From: Marinobacter denitrificans
GTDB taxonomy: Bacteria > Pseudomonadota > Gammaproteobacteria > Pseudomonadales > Oleiphilaceae
DNA: 64,000 bases
Assembly: GCF_008795955.1 (NCBI RefSeq)
Contig: NZ_VMHN01000002.1
Coordinates: forward strand, 496,001 to 560,000
Direction: 5' to 3'
The notes below the pieces were generated by a model. The model was not told where the DNA came from, ran no database searches, and saw nothing but the letters and a program-made list of their open reading frames with translations. Position numbers and translations under genes: made by a program. Position 1 is the first letter of the stretch. The number at the start of each line of letters is the position of its first letter. This document shows positions 51,550-62,253 of the stretch, in pieces.

Positions 51550-53373
51550 ATGCAGCAGAGCACGCAGAACAAGGGGAAAGTCCTGCCCCGGAAGCGGGTC
51601 GCAGAGAAGATGGCCGACGTGCTCTCCGGCATTCGCGTACCCGATCTTCCATACCCGGCCCGAAAGCTGTCACCGGATGCGGCCAGCGACTGGGGGCCAT
51701 TACTGCTTTCCTGCTGGACAGAGCAAAGGGACGAGCCAGTCACTCGTGTGATTCGTTCCGTTTCCCTCACCTGGTCAGTGCGGCAGATCAACTCTGCCTA
51801 TGTTGCCGACCGCATTATGGGTGTATTCCTGAAAACCAGTGGGCTGCATCCGGAACTCGCCCGTCGGATTGCACGCCTGAGATTCTTTTTTGCCTGGCGA
51901 ATGAATCTTGTAGGCGCCGATGCCCTCCACGACACGCTCGTTCAATGGCTGGATAGCCTGCAGGACTGCCGTGGCTGGAGTGCGTCAGGCGGACGCTCTG
52001 CCAGAACACTACTGGATCAGTTGGATGCTCTGATTATAGCGGTTTCCGGCAGTTTTGATTCGGGCGATATCGACCCTGTACTGGCTTTCTGCCAGCAGTG
52101 GGAGGAAGACGCCGGGAAGCGGGAACAACAGAACGACAGGCTGCGCCAACGTTTGCTGGAAACAGAGCGGGGGGCCGCAAGGCAACGGCGGGCGGAGCAC
52201 ACAGCCCGCGCATTGGTGGGGCGGGCCCTGCAGAATCGCGAATTGCCACAGGCAATTGTGAGCTTTGTTTTTGACCACTGGTTCGGACTCCTGAAACAGA
52301 TAGTCTGGGAAGAAGGTACTGAGGGCGAAAACTGGCGCCACGCCGGCAAACTTCTGGAATGGCTGGTGTGGATTGGCGATCCTGACCTTTCGGACAAGGA
52401 TCGGAACCGGCTCTATACGGTTGGCGAGCAGATCGGTGACCGCATAGCGGATGTGTGGAACCGGGTTCAGAAAAAGCCGCTGGCCGACAAAGCGCTTGAG
52501 GGTGTTCAGGCGGTGATGGTTGCCCGCCTGCGGGGCGAAACTCCCGATCTTGTGCCCGCACTGCCGACCGATAACCGTTTTTCGTGGGATGCTTCCTGGC
52601 TTACATTCTCTGAACCGGCAGAACAGGAGGTCACTCCCTTGCAGGGCAAGTGGTTCGTTGAAGGTGAGGGCGCAAGTGAGCGGCGCAGGTTCTTTTTTGC
52701 GCTGCTGCCAGATACCTGTGAAGTGCTCTGGACCAATGGCGCTGGCGTCAAGCTTGGCCTGTTGCCCTGGAGCAGGTTTGTGGCCAGCCTGGACGACGGC
52801 ACCCTGAGGCCTTTGCCTCCGCTCAAACCGTTTGGCGAAGTGTTGGCGGAAACCATTTCTTCTTTGTCGGTAGTACTTGATCGTCAGAAGCTTCAGCGTG
52901 ACCAGGCTGCGAAAGAAGCAAAAGCCCGTGCCGATGCTTTGCGACAGGAAAAGGAAGAGGCACAACGGCGCCAGCAGGAAGAGGAAGCCGCAAGGCGGGC
53001 GGCGCTGGCCCGTAGCGAGCAGGCGGCGGAAGCCAGGCGCCTGGCTGAAGAAGAGGCCAAGCAGGACCGTGTGGTGCGCGAGAAATTGGCGGCCGCCCGG
53101 GAACTTGTAGACGGCATCAAACTGGGAGGCTGGATTGTGGAAGAGAGTTCCGGGGTCGGTCAGGATGCGGTTCGCCTGAAACTCGCCGTGCGAATCAATG
53201 CCTCAAAGAAACTGGTGTTCGTGGATCGGCTGGGCCTGAACCGTCGGGAGTTCCTGTTTGATGAGCTAGTGGACGAGATTGTTGCAGGCCGCATTCGGGT
53301 ACTGGGAGCTTCTGCAGAATTCGATGACACCCTTTCCAGGGTTGTGGGACGCATCCGGGTCGGCAGGAATTGA
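51550..53373 (+). CDS. DUF1631 family protein
   Basis: 607 residues. I recognise the DUF1631 pattern: a helical domain with LPQAIVSFVFDHWFGLLKQI, a coiled-coil-forming Arg/Glu/Ala-rich stretch (about residues 440-515), and a C-terminal beta part (LVFVDRLGLNRREFLFDELV). No catalytic motif or membrane segment is visible. Such proteins are often found with PilZ proteins; here a PilZ-domain gene follows at 53415, so a link to cyclic-di-GMP signalling is possible but inferred. It is divergent from aroG. Confidence 0.75.
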   Translation: MQQSTQNKGKVLPRKRVAEKMADVLSGIRVPDLPYPARKLSPDAASDWGPLLLSCWTEQRDEPVTRVIRSVSLTWSVRQINSAYVADRIMGVFLKTSGLHPELARRIARLRFFFAWRMNLVGADALHDTLVQWLDSLQDCRGWSASGGRSARTLLDQLDALIIAVSGSFDSGDIDPVLAFCQQWEEDAGKREQQNDRLRQRLLETERGAARQRRAEHTARALVGRALQNRELPQAIVSFVFDHWFGLLKQIVWEEGTEGENWRHAGKLLEWLVWIGDPDLSDKDRNRLYTVGEQIGDRIADVWNRVQKKPLADKALEGVQAVMVARLRGETPDLVPALPTDNRFSWDASWLTFSEPAEQEVTPLQGKWFVEGEGASERRRFFFALLPDTCEVLWTNGAGVKLGLLPWSRFVASLDDGTLRPLPPLKPFGEVLAETISSLSVVLDRQKLQRDQAAKEAKARADALRQEKEEAQRRQQEEEAARRAALARSEQAAEARRLAEEEAKQDRVVREKLAAARELVDGIKLGGWIVEESSGVGQDAVRLKLAVRINASKKLVFVDRLGLNRREFLFDELVDEIVAGRIRVLGASAEFDDTLSRVVGRIRVGRN

Positions 53374-53414
53374 CCGGTCAGTCGGCTTAGCCAGGTTATA
53401 GCCAGGGGAAAATC

Positions 53415-53825
53415 ATGAGCGATATCGATTACGACTTTGGTGACTATGACGAATCTCCGGAATACGGGGATAATCGTTCCGAGTACCGACTCACGGCGAG
53501 CGCAAAGGTAACTGTGGAGCTAGAATCATCCGTTCCCGATGAGTCTGGTGGCGGCCCAGGGCGCTCGTTGGTCTCGCGAACCAGCGATCTGTCCGCAAGG
53601 GGAGTCCGGCTTGTCACCTCTGAGCCGTTAACGACCGGGGCGATCTTGCCTGCCTGGGTGAGCCTGGAAGAAGTATCCGAAGCTTTCCGGTTAATGGTCG
53701 AGGTGGTGTGGTGTCGCCCGGCTGAAGCCCGTGGCTGGCTGGTGGGACTGCAGATACTGGAGTCGGACGATACGGCGTATCTGGAGTGGGTTGAAGCGGT
53801 CGCCAGGGCAATGTCGGAAGGCTGA
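53415..53825 (+). CDS. PilZ domain protein (c-di-GMP-binding type)
   Basis: 136 residues. The N-terminus is acidic (Asp/Tyr-rich), followed by RSEYRLTA (the RxxxR motif) and SDLSARGVRL (D/N-x-S-x-x-G), both needed for cyclic-di-GMP binding and missing in the PilZ at 16791. It therefore looks like a true c-di-GMP sensor. It follows the DUF1631 gene by 41 bp. Confidence 0.88.
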   Translation: MSDIDYDFGDYDESPEYGDNRSEYRLTASAKVTVELESSVPDESGGGPGRSLVSRTSDLSARGVRLVTSEPLTTGAILPAWVSLEEVSEAFRLMVEVVWCRPAEARGWLVGLQILESDDTAYLEWVEAVARAMSEG

Positions 53826-53868
53826 CGCAGTTTCCCGGCAGGGAAAAGGCCCCCGTCGGGAAACTGCG
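53826..53868. terminator. Hairpin between the PilZ gene and fabI
   Basis: CGCAGTTTCCCG (53826-53837) pairs perfectly with CGGGAAACTGCG (53857-53868), loop 19 bases, between the convergent PilZ gene and fabI. No U-run. Confidence 0.55.
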
Positions 53869-53875
53869 GGCGTTG

Positions 53876-54661
53876 TCAGTCTTCGAGTTCGCCCATGCCG
53901 GTGATGTTGAAACCGGCGTCAACATACATGATTTCGCCGGTGATGCCACTGGCCAGGTCAGAGCACATGAAAGCGGCGGCGTTGCCAACTTCATCGGTGG
54001 TCACATTGCGACGCAGGGGCGCCCTGCGGGCGTTCTCCGCAAGCATTTTGCGGAAGCTCTTGATGCCGGAGGCTGCCAGGGTCCTGATGGGCCCCGCGGA
54101 GATAGCGTTAACCCGAATACCATCACGGCCCAGGCTGCCGGCCATATAGCGAACGTTGGCTTCCAGTGACGCCTTGGCCAGCCCCATCACGTTGTAATTC
54201 TGCAGTACCTTTTCTGCGCCCAGGTAGCTCAGGGTCAGCAGCGAGCTGTTTTCGTGCATCATCTTGCGGCCGGCCTTGGCCAGGGCTACAAAGCTGTAGG
54301 AGCTGATGTCGTGGGCGATACGGAAGCCTTCACGGGTGGTAACGTCAACGTAGTTGCCATCGAGTTCATTGCCCGGCGCAAAGCCAACGGAATGTACAAT
54401 AACGTCGATATTATCCCAGTGCTTGCCCAGATCGGTGAACACGGCTTCGATTTCGTCATCGCTGGCGACGTCGCACGGAAAAATCAGCGAGCTGCCCCAG
54501 CCTTCGGCGAATTTCTCCACCCGGGATTTAAGCTTTTCATTCTGGTAGGTAAAAGCCAGTTCGGCGCCTTCTCTGGCGAAGGCATCTGCGATGCCATAGG
54601 CAATCGAATGCTTGCTTGCAACGCCGACAATCAGTGCTTTCTTGCCACTGAGTAATCCCAT
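53876..54661 (-). CDS. fabI: Enoyl-[acyl-carrier-protein] reductase FabI
   Basis: 261 residues, short-chain dehydrogenase fold. Reduces the enoyl-ACP double bond with NADH. The N-terminal site is [16 protein letters not shown] (FabI-type glycine-poor motif), and the catalytic Tyr-x6-Lys is in [16 protein letters not shown]. FabI is the target of triclosan. It lies downstream of the Yej transporter genes on the same strand. Confidence 0.96.
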   Translation of the reverse strand: MGLLSGKKALIVGVASKHSIAYGIADAFAREGAELAFTYQNEKLKSRVEKFAEGWGSSLIFPCDVASDDEIEAVFTDLGKHWDNIDVIVHSVGFAPGNELDGNYVDVTTREGFRIAHDISSYSFVALAKAGRKMMHENSSLLTLSYLGAEKVLQNYNVMGLAKASLEANVRYMAGSLGRDGIRVNAISAGPIRTLAASGIKSFRKMLAENARRAPLRRNVTTDEVGNAAAFMCSDLASGITGEIMYVDAGFNITGMGELED

Positions 54662-54764
54662 ATCGATTCTCCCTGTGTTTCAGTTTAAGGCATTATCCAT
54701 GAACCGCAGCGGTGCGGGTAACGCTCAATTGGTCGTAGTGCCAGGCCCGAGCGGCCGGGTAGTG

Positions 54765-56354
54765 TTACCGGGTATAGAAAAGCGCCGCCCCAAGCAACTC
54801 ACGGGTGTATTCGTGCTGCGGTGCGCTGAAAATTCCGGATGCTTCACCATATTCCACCACGCGGCCGTTTTTGAGAACCAGAAGTTTGTGGCTGAGCGCC
54901 CTCACCACCGACAGATCGTGGCTGATAAATACATAGCTTAGACCATATTTGTCCTGCAGATCCCGCAGAAGGGTGATCACCTGTTTTTGAACCGTGCGGT
55001 CAAGCGCAGAGGTAGGCTCGTCCAGAATGATCAGCTCTGGCTGAAGAACCAGCGCCCGGGCAATGGCAATTCGCTGTCGCTGCCCGCCGGAGAATTCATG
55101 GGGATAACGATGGCGGGCGTCCGGATCCAGACCTACATCGTCCAGGGACTGAACAACTTTCCGGTCCTGTTCTTCCGGAGTCGCCGGTGCATGAATCTCA
55201 AGCCCCTCGCGAATAATTTCCGCCACGGACATACGGGGGCTGAGGCTGCCGAAAGGGTCCTGAAATACGATCTGGATACGACTGCGCCAGGGACGGAACG
55301 CTTTCTGGTCCAGGTGGGACAACTCCTCTCCGGCCAGCCGGATGCTACCCGTGCTGCCGGTGAGCTTGAGCAGGGCGTGGCCAATAGTGGTTTTGCCACT
55401 GCCGCTTTCTCCCACGATACCAAGTGTCTCGCCCTGGTTGAGGGAAAAACTGACCTTTTCGACGGCCTGAAACCAGGCTTTCGGCTTGCCCAGCAGGCTT
55501 TTACGGGTAATGAAGCGAACGTCCAGGCTATCCACGTCCAGAAGAGCCTTGTTGTTGACCATGGCTCCTGACGGTGAGGCCGGTGGCTCTGCATCAAGCA
55601 GGCGTCGGGTATAGGGATGCTGTGGATCTTCAAACAGGGTTCTGGTCGGCGCTTCTTCCACCAAAAGGCCCCGTTCCATAACCACAACATGATCCGCATA
55701 TCGACGAACAATGGACAGATCATGGGTAATAAGCAGGATAGCCATGCCCAGCTTGTGCTGGAGGTCTTTGAGCAATTCCAGCACCTGTTTCTGAACCGTG
55801 ACATCCAGGGCAGTGGTGGGCTCGTCGGCGATCAGAAGGTCGGGCTCGTTGGCCAGCGCCATGGCTATCATAACCCGTTGTTTCTGGCCGCCTGACAACT
55901 GATGCGGATAGCTGTTCAGGCGCTCCTCGGGCGATGGTATACCCACGAGTTCCAGTAGCTCGATGCAGCGGGATCTTGCCTGGGGCCCGCGCATGCCCTT
56001 GTGCAGGGCGAGAGTCTCGCTGATCTGCTTTTCAACGGTATGCAGGGGGTTCAGCGATGTCATGGGCTCCTGGAAGATCATGCTGATCTGGCGGCCGCGA
56101 ATCTGTCGTAGCCGCTTCTGACTGGCTTTCAGCATGTCCTCGCCGTGGAAAACAATCTCACCGGATGGGTAGCTGGCGTGGCGCTCATCCAGCAGACGCA
56201 GAACCGACAATGCCGATACCGATTTCCCGGAACCGCTTTCGCCAACGAGAGCGACGGTTTCACCCCGGTTGATCCGGAGCGACAGCCGCTGGACTGCCGG
56301 TATGGAGGCGTCAAACGTGACGGACAGGTCCTTGATTTCCAGAAGCTGCGACAT
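54765..56354 (-). CDS. yejF: Peptide ABC transporter, double ATPase (YejF-like)
   Basis: 529 residues from ATG 56354. Two ATPase halves are fused: Walker A GESGSGKS (about residue 39) and GESGSGKTT (about 325). Each half has its own LSGGQ-type signature ([17 protein letters not shown] and [17 protein letters not shown]) and Walker B ([24 protein letters not shown]). This is the layout of YejF, which energises uptake of oligopeptides with YejABE. The next gene (yejE) ends one base upstream of its start. Confidence 0.9.
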   Translation of the reverse strand: MSQLLEIKDLSVTFDASIPAVQRLSLRINRGETVALVGESGSGKSVSALSVLRLLDERHASYPSGEIVFHGEDMLKASQKRLRQIRGRQISMIFQEPMTSLNPLHTVEKQISETLALHKGMRGPQARSRCIELLELVGIPSPEERLNSYPHQLSGGQKQRVMIAMALANEPDLLIADEPTTALDVTVQKQVLELLKDLQHKLGMAILLITHDLSIVRRYADHVVVMERGLLVEEAPTRTLFEDPQHPYTRRLLDAEPPASPSGAMVNNKALLDVDSLDVRFITRKSLLGKPKAWFQAVEKVSFSLNQGETLGIVGESGSGKTTIGHALLKLTGSTGSIRLAGEELSHLDQKAFRPWRSRIQIVFQDPFGSLSPRMSVAEIIREGLEIHAPATPEEQDRKVVQSLDDVGLDPDARHRYPHEFSGGQRQRIAIARALVLQPELIILDEPTSALDRTVQKQVITLLRDLQDKYGLSYVFISHDLSVVRALSHKLLVLKNGRVVEYGEASGIFSAPQHEYTRELLGAALFYTR

Positions 56355-56355
56355 A

Positions 56356-57384
56356 TCAGTTCTTTCTCGGGTCGAAGGCATCACGCACCGCTTCGCCGAC
56401 GAATACAAGCAAGGTCAGCATGATGGACAGGGAAATGAACGCTGAAATACCGAGCCACGGCGCATGGAGATTGGACTTGCCCTGAGCGATCAGCTCGCCG
56501 AGGGACGGGGACCCCGATGGCAGGCCGAACCCCAGGAAATCCAGCGACGTCAGTCCGGTGATGGCGCCGGTCAGTATGAACGGCAGGAAGGTCAGCGTTG
56601 CCACCATGGCATTGGGCAGAATATGCCGGAACATGATCTTGCGGTTGCCCAGTCCCAGGGCCCTGGCGGCTTTCACATACTCGAAGTTGCGGGCACGGAG
56701 GAACTCTGCCCGCACTACATCCACCAGGCCCATCCAGCTGAATAGCAGCATGATGCCCAACAACCACCAGAAGTTCGGTTGCACAATACTCGAAAGGATG
56801 ATCAGCAGATACAGAACGGGAAGGCCCGACCATACCTCAATGAAGCGCTGCCCGATCAGGTCAATCTTGCCACCGTAAAACCCCTGAATGGCACCGACAA
56901 TAACCCCAACGATGCAGCTGAGTATGGTGAGAATGAGCCCGAACAGGACAGAAATACGGAATCCATAGATCACCCGGGCGGCAACATCTCGACCCTGATC
57001 GTCGGTACCGATCCAGTTCTCGGTGCTGGGGGGTGCCGGTGAGGGTACTTCGAGGTTGTAATTGGTGGTGTTGTAACTGAAGCGTATTGGCGGCCAGATC
57101 ATCCAGCCGTTGGCCTCGATTTCATCGGCAATGAACGAATCGCGGTAATCCGCTTCCGTTGGCAGAAAACCGCCAAAGGTTTCCTCGGGCACGCTCTCCA
57201 CCACCGGGAAATAGAGATCTCCCTTGTAATAGGTGACCAGCGGCACGTCGTTGGCAATCAGCTCGGCAATCAGGGAGAGCCCGAAGAGGGCAAGAAATAC
57301 CCACAGGGACCAGAAGCCACGACGATTTTTACGGAAGTTGGCAAGCCGGCGCTGCTGGATCGGGGTCAGCTTTACCACAGTCAT
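56356..57384 (-). CDS. yejE: Peptide ABC transporter permease (YejE-like)
   Basis: 342 residues, five to six membrane segments and the DppC/OppC inner-membrane-component pattern ([20 protein letters not shown]). A soluble, extended region near residues 60-130 ([14 protein letters not shown]...) is typical of YejE compared with the shorter DppC. It overlaps the yejB stop by four bases. Confidence 0.9.
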   Translation of the reverse strand: MTVVKLTPIQQRRLANFRKNRRGFWSLWVFLALFGLSLIAELIANDVPLVTYYKGDLYFPVVESVPEETFGGFLPTEADYRDSFIADEIEANGWMIWPPIRFSYNTTNYNLEVPSPAPPSTENWIGTDDQGRDVAARVIYGFRISVLFGLILTILSCIVGVIVGAIQGFYGGKIDLIGQRFIEVWSGLPVLYLLIILSSIVQPNFWWLLGIMLLFSWMGLVDVVRAEFLRARNFEYVKAARALGLGNRKIMFRHILPNAMVATLTFLPFILTGAITGLTSLDFLGFGLPSGSPSLGELIAQGKSNLHAPWLGISAFISLSIMLTLLVFVGEAVRDAFDPRKN

Positions 57385-58466
57385 GATCCCTCCCGGCTCT
57401 CGAAATCGATGCGCGGATCCACCAGTACATAAGTGATGTCGCTGACCAGTTTCAGTACCAGACCCATGAGGGTGAAAATGAAGAGTGTTCCGAAGATCAC
57501 GGGGTAGTCGCGGTTCAGGGCCGCTTCAAAACCGAGCAGGCCGAGCCCGTCCAGTGAAAAGATTACTTCAATCAGCAGTGAGCCGGTAAAGAACAGGGAG
57601 ACCAGAACCCCCGGGAGGCTGGCAATCACAATCAGCATTGCGTTGCGGAACACGTGGCCGTAGAGCACCTGTTTTTCTTCCAGGCCTTTGGCTCTCGCCG
57701 TTACTACATACTGCTTGCTGATCTCGTCCAGGAAGGAGTTCTTGGTCAGCAAGGTGAGGGTGGCGAAACCGCCGATTACATTGGCGGTGACTGGCAACGC
57801 CAGGTGCCAGAAGTAGTCTCCGATTTTCTGGTACCAGTTAAGTTCATCGAAGTTGGAAGACGTCAGGCCACGCAGTGGAAACCAGTCCAGATAACTGCCG
57901 CCGGCGAAGAGGACAATCAGCAGTATCGCGAACAGGAAGCCGGGAATGGCGTAGCCAACCACAATGGCGGAACTACTCCACACATCGAAGCGGGAGCCAT
58001 CGGTAACGGCCTTGCGAATGCCGAGGGGAATGGAGATCAGGTAGATAATCAGGGTGGACCATAACCCAAGGCTGATTGATACCGGCATTTTGTCCAGTAT
58101 CAACTCAATCACTGAACGGTCGCGGAAGAACGAATCGCCGAAATCAAAAGTGGCGTAGTCACCGAGCATTTTCAGAAAGCGTTCGTGGGGTGGTTTGTCG
58201 AAGCCGTACATCACTTCGATTTCCCGAAGCAATTCGTCCGGGAGCCCGCGGGAGCCACGGCTGTCGCCACTGGATGAAGTCACCTCACCGCCGGCACCAC
58301 CGCCGCCAGCCCTGGCAAGAGCACCGCCACCATGCCCTTCGGTCTCAGCAATCAGCTGTTCAACAGGCCCGCCCGGCGCGGCCTGAACGATCACGAAATT
58401 GAGCAGCATGATACCCAGCAGGGTAGGAATAATCAGCGCCAGACGCCTGAGAATGTAACTGCCCAT
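57381..58466 (-). CDS. yejB: Peptide ABC transporter permease (YejB-like)
   Basis: 361 residues with an N-terminal helix ([20 protein letters not shown]) and the DppB/OppB-type permease core near residues 130-340. A Gly/Ala-rich insertion (about residues 47-65, [18 protein letters not shown]) is a low-complexity feature of the periplasmic loop. Transcribed with yejA upstream and yejE downstream. Confidence 0.9.
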   Translation of the reverse strand: MGSYILRRLALIIPTLLGIMLLNFVIVQAAPGGPVEQLIAETEGHGGGALARAGGGGAGGEVTSSSGDSRGSRGLPDELLREIEVMYGFDKPPHERFLKMLGDYATFDFGDSFFRDRSVIELILDKMPVSISLGLWSTLIIYLISIPLGIRKAVTDGSRFDVWSSSAIVVGYAIPGFLFAILLIVLFAGGSYLDWFPLRGLTSSNFDELNWYQKIGDYFWHLALPVTANVIGGFATLTLLTKNSFLDEISKQYVVTARAKGLEEKQVLYGHVFRNAMLIVIASLPGVLVSLFFTGSLLIEVIFSLDGLGLLGFEAALNRDYPVIFGTLFIFTLMGLVLKLVSDITYVLVDPRIDFESREGS

Positions 58467-58504
58467 TCAGCGGAACTCCGTCACGGTTTCTTCAGAGATC
58501 TGCA

Positions 58505-60328
58505 TCATTGGTCAGTGCTTTCTACCCACCAGTTATTTATATCCACGCCATTTTTGGGCACAGTTTCCGGGCGCTGCAGGAACGACCAGTAAGCGATACG
58601 GTCCTTGGCCAGGTACCAGTTAGGGATCACGTAATGCCCATGGAGCAAAACCCGGTCCAGCGCGCGAACCCGGTGGACAAGTTCTTCCCGGCTCGGCGCC
58701 TGAATGACCATGTCGACGAGGTCATCGACAACCTGGCTTTCAACGCCCATATAATTGCGTGACCCTTTTGCGTCGACAGTGGAGGAGTGCCAGTACTCTC
58801 TTTGTTCATTGCCCGGCGAGTCAGACTGCCCGATACCCTGAACCGTCATGTCGTAGTCGAACTCACGGATCCGCTGGATATACTGGTTGGTATCTACCAG
58901 GCGTACCGACACATCAATACCCAGCTTGGCCAGATTGTTCTTGAAGGGCAGTACCACGCGCTCAAAGGTTTTCTGGTGAATGAGTATCTCGAATGCGAGT
59001 GGCTCGCCGGTTTCCACGTTCACCATGGCACCTTCTTTTACCGCGTATCCGGCTTCGCGAAGTATCGTAAGGGCTGTACGCAGGTTTTCACGCAGGCCGC
59101 CTTCACCGGCAGTGGAGGGAGGTTGGTATTCTTCGGTGAAAACATCCTCGGGCAACTGATCGCGGTAGGGTTCCAGAATCTCCAGTTCCCGCCCTTCGGG
59201 CAGGCCAGACGAGGCCAGTTCACTGTTCTCGAAGTAGCTGGAAGTGCGGCTGTACTGCCCATAGAAGAGGTTTTTGTTGGCCCATTCAAAGTCGAATGCG
59301 TAGGCCAGAGCTTCCCGCACTTTCGGATTGCTGAAAACGTCGCGCCGGGTGTTCATGGCAAACGCCTGCATTCCTGCGGGGCGGCCATGCTCGACGGCTT
59401 CGGTTTTGGCTTTGCCGGAGTCGAACTGGTTGCCCTTGTAGGCAGTTGCCCAGTTTTTGGCGGACGATTCCACGCGGAAGTCAAAGTTGCCGGCCCGGAA
59501 CGATTCGAGGGCGACGGTGTCGTCGGAATAGTAGTCGTATTGGATTCTATCGAAATTGAACTTACCTTTGCGGACGCCGAGTTCCGCTGCCCAGTAATCC
59601 TTGACCCGCTCGAAGGTAATTGAGCGGCCAGCCTCGAAATTGCCGATTCGATAAGGGCCGCTCCCCACCGGGGGGGTAAGGCCATTGTCTCCGAACTTGC
59701 GATTCTCCCAGTAGTGGCTGGGAAGAACGGGAAGCTGGCCGAGTATCAGGGGTAGTTCGCGATTGTTGGTTTCTGCAAAATCGAAACGGATTCGTCGGTC
59801 ACCCTCAATCGTTACTTCGGTCACGTCCGCGTAATAGTTGCGGTAGAACGGGTGGCCCTCGGTGGTCAGGATCTCGAACGAAAACTTCACATCCTCGGCG
59901 GTAATCGGCTCGCCATCCTGGAACCGTGCTTCCTCGCGCAGATTGAACGTAACGTAACTCCGGTCCTCGGGTGTTTCTAAGGTTTCCGCAATCAGTCCAT
60001 AGGCAGAGAAGGGCTCGTCTGCCGAGGCTTCCAGCAAGGTATCGTAAACATAGGCGTTAATTCCGGCCGCAGCGACGCCTCGAATAACGAAAGGGTTAAA
60101 AGAATCAAAGCCATTGGCTACAACGGCCATCCGCAAGGTGCCCCCTTTGGGGGCCTCGGGGTTGACGTAATCAAAATGGGGGAAGCCGTCTGGGTATCCG
60201 GTGTCGCCGTGCATGGCAATGCCGTGCGTCGCTGTGCTGTCGGCTGAAGATGACTGCCATGGCAACATGGCCATGGCGATAACGCTGAAAATGCTGATCA
60301 GGGATGAGGCTTTCCGTGTTCTTGTCAT
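58505..60328 (-). CDS. yejA: Peptide ABC transporter substrate-binding protein (YejA-like)
   Basis: 607 residues, extracellular solute-binding protein family 5. The signal peptide covers about residues 1-30 (hydrophobic SLISIFSVIAMAML). The early mature part has HFDYVNPEAPKGGTLR, typical of YejA. It captures oligopeptides in the periplasm for YejBEF. First gene of the yejABEF run, 38 bp before yejB; mltD ends 27 bp upstream. Confidence 0.9.
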   Translation of the reverse strand: MTRTRKASSLISIFSVIAMAMLPWQSSSADSTATHGIAMHGDTGYPDGFPHFDYVNPEAPKGGTLRMAVVANGFDSFNPFVIRGVAAAGINAYVYDTLLEASADEPFSAYGLIAETLETPEDRSYVTFNLREEARFQDGEPITAEDVKFSFEILTTEGHPFYRNYYADVTEVTIEGDRRIRFDFAETNNRELPLILGQLPVLPSHYWENRKFGDNGLTPPVGSGPYRIGNFEAGRSITFERVKDYWAAELGVRKGKFNFDRIQYDYYSDDTVALESFRAGNFDFRVESSAKNWATAYKGNQFDSGKAKTEAVEHGRPAGMQAFAMNTRRDVFSNPKVREALAYAFDFEWANKNLFYGQYSRTSSYFENSELASSGLPEGRELEILEPYRDQLPEDVFTEEYQPPSTAGEGGLRENLRTALTILREAGYAVKEGAMVNVETGEPLAFEILIHQKTFERVVLPFKNNLAKLGIDVSVRLVDTNQYIQRIREFDYDMTVQGIGQSDSPGNEQREYWHSSTVDAKGSRNYMGVESQVVDDLVDMVIQAPSREELVHRVRALDRVLLHGHYVIPNWYLAKDRIAYWSFLQRPETVPKNGVDINNWWVESTDQ

Positions 60329-60354
60329 AGATCTCGCACGTATCCGGTTCAGGC

Positions 60355-62088
60355 TCAGGGACTGTTTCTTATGTCCACATAGAGTACCAGACTTTGACCG
60401 GGCTGCAGATAACGGGAGGTATTGAGATCATTCCAGCTTGCGATATCCCTCACATTCACCGCGAAACGGTTGGCAATCGTGGAGAGCGAGTCGCCTTTAC
60501 GTACCTGGTAGCCCACCTTGCGGACCATACCCTTGCCCCTGGTGTTGCTTGCCAGCATGGCTGGCTGCTTGGACTTGGACCAGATCACCAGTTTCTTGCC
60601 CGGCATCAGCGGGTCGCCCGGCGCCATACCATTCCAGGACGCCACTTGCCGAACGGAGACGCGGTGTTCACGGGCAATATCCCAGAACGTATCGCCCGAG
60701 CGTACGGTATAGTCAACGCGGGTACCGTTACTGTTCTTGCCGCTACGTTGTTGTTTGCTGGCAAGACGTTCGTTGGCGCTCAGGGCGTAGGCCTCTGACT
60801 GCTTGGCTGCAGAGGGAATCATCAGACGTTGTCCGATACGGATAATGTGGCTGTCCAGATTATTAACCTGCTGGATAACCGAAGGCGTGGTGGAGTAGCG
60901 TTTGGCGATGGTGCTGAGCGTATCGCCGGATACCACCTTGTAGTTGTTCCAGGACACGCGTTGCGAAGGGTCGGTCTTTTCAAGTGCGGCGGTAAATGTT
61001 CTGGCATTCTCTCGTGGCACCAGCAGGCGGTGGGGGCCCTCCGGTGACGTGGCCCAGCGATTGAAAGAGGGGTTGAGCAGGTAGATTTCGTCAATGTCGA
61101 CGCTTGCCAGTTCGGCGGCCTGGGCAAGATCCAGCTGTGAGCCGGTTTGCACCACCTCAAAATAGGGCTCATCCGCAAGTGGTGGCAGCTCAATGCCGTA
61201 CTTCTCGGGCTGGTCGAAGATCTTGGCAAGCGCGATCAGCTTGGGCACGTAGTGGCGGGTTTCCCGGGGCAGGTCCAGTGACCAGAAATCTGTGGCGGCG
61301 TTCTTTTTGCGGTTGCGCCTCATGGCACTGGAAACGGTGCCACCGCCACTGTTATAGGCGGCCAGTGCCAGCATATAGTCGCCATCAAAACGCGTGGCCA
61401 ACCTGTCGAGGTATGTCAGTGCCGCATCTGTAGCTGCGATGACGTCGCGGCGGTCGTCGTGCCACCAGCTCTGGGTCAGGCCGAAATACTTGCCGGTGGA
61501 CGGAATGAATTGCCACAGGCCGGCTGCGCGCCCATGGGAATAGGCAAACGGATCGAACGCGCTTTCCACCACCGGGAGCAGGGCGAGTTCTGTGGGCAGG
61601 CCACGCTTCTGGGTTTCAGTCACAATGTAGTGCAGGTAACGACTGCCGCGCTCAACAACCCGGTCAATGTATTGGGGGTGTTTTTTGTACCAGTTGAGCT
61701 GGGCTTGTACCCTCGGGTCGCTGGCGTCGTGGTCGAGGGCAAACCCCGATCTCATCCGTTGCCACAAGTCTGATACAGCGACGGCTTCAGTGGATTTATC
61801 CTGGTCAGGTGTGTCCAGTTTTCGCCGGGCATCTTCTGCTGTTTTTTTCAGGGAAGGCTCGATGGCATCATCAAGCTGGGTGCGGGAAGACTTGTCGGCA
61901 GACCTGCCGTCCGGGTCGGATTGTATAGATTCCTTGAGATCCTCGTCTCCGGCAGCAACGGTCAGTTTTTCGGTTTCAAGAACGTTTGCGGAAGCTCCAG
62001 CGTGATCGCGTTCACCAGGGCTGAGGATGCTGCAACCGCTGGTGAGGGTGCCGAGAAGGAAAAGGATTGAGATTCGCGAGACCGACAT
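60355..62088 (-). CDS. mltD: Membrane-bound lytic murein transglycosylase D
   Basis: 577 residues. It is a lipoprotein (lipobox LTSGC, Cys19). The transglycosylase domain has the catalytic glutamate in LLPVVESAFDPFAYSHGRAA and then GLWQFIPSTGKYFGL. Three LysM peptidoglycan-binding repeats follow (about 390-435, 455-505, 525-572; e.g. VVSGDTLSTIAKRYSTTPS). It cleaves the glycan strand of peptidoglycan, releasing anhydromuropeptides. Confidence 0.94.
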   Translation of the reverse strand: MSVSRISILFLLGTLTSGCSILSPGERDHAGASANVLETEKLTVAAGDEDLKESIQSDPDGRSADKSSRTQLDDAIEPSLKKTAEDARRKLDTPDQDKSTEAVAVSDLWQRMRSGFALDHDASDPRVQAQLNWYKKHPQYIDRVVERGSRYLHYIVTETQKRGLPTELALLPVVESAFDPFAYSHGRAAGLWQFIPSTGKYFGLTQSWWHDDRRDVIAATDAALTYLDRLATRFDGDYMLALAAYNSGGGTVSSAMRRNRKKNAATDFWSLDLPRETRHYVPKLIALAKIFDQPEKYGIELPPLADEPYFEVVQTGSQLDLAQAAELASVDIDEIYLLNPSFNRWATSPEGPHRLLVPRENARTFTAALEKTDPSQRVSWNNYKVVSGDTLSTIAKRYSTTPSVIQQVNNLDSHIIRIGQRLMIPSAAKQSEAYALSANERLASKQQRSGKNSNGTRVDYTVRSGDTFWDIAREHRVSVRQVASWNGMAPGDPLMPGKKLVIWSKSKQPAMLASNTRGKGMVRKVGYQVRKGDSLSTIANRFAVNVRDIASWNDLNTSRYLQPGQSLVLYVDIRNSP

Positions 62089-62253
62089 ATAGCGACTTCC
62101 GGTTGGCTGGGCGACACCGGGTAGATCTGTCTAAAATCCCGGCATATTTAATGGTTTACGGCGCAAAAGTTACATGAATTCTATTGGAACACTTTTCAGG
62201 GGGTCAACAAGACTCTCGTTACCGCATTGATAGAATTTGTTACCCCCTGCTTG

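Noticed and set aside
51426..51791. N-terminal extension of the DAHP synthase frame
   Set aside because: It overlaps the divergent DUF1631 gene, and the conserved protein length is reached from ATG 51425.
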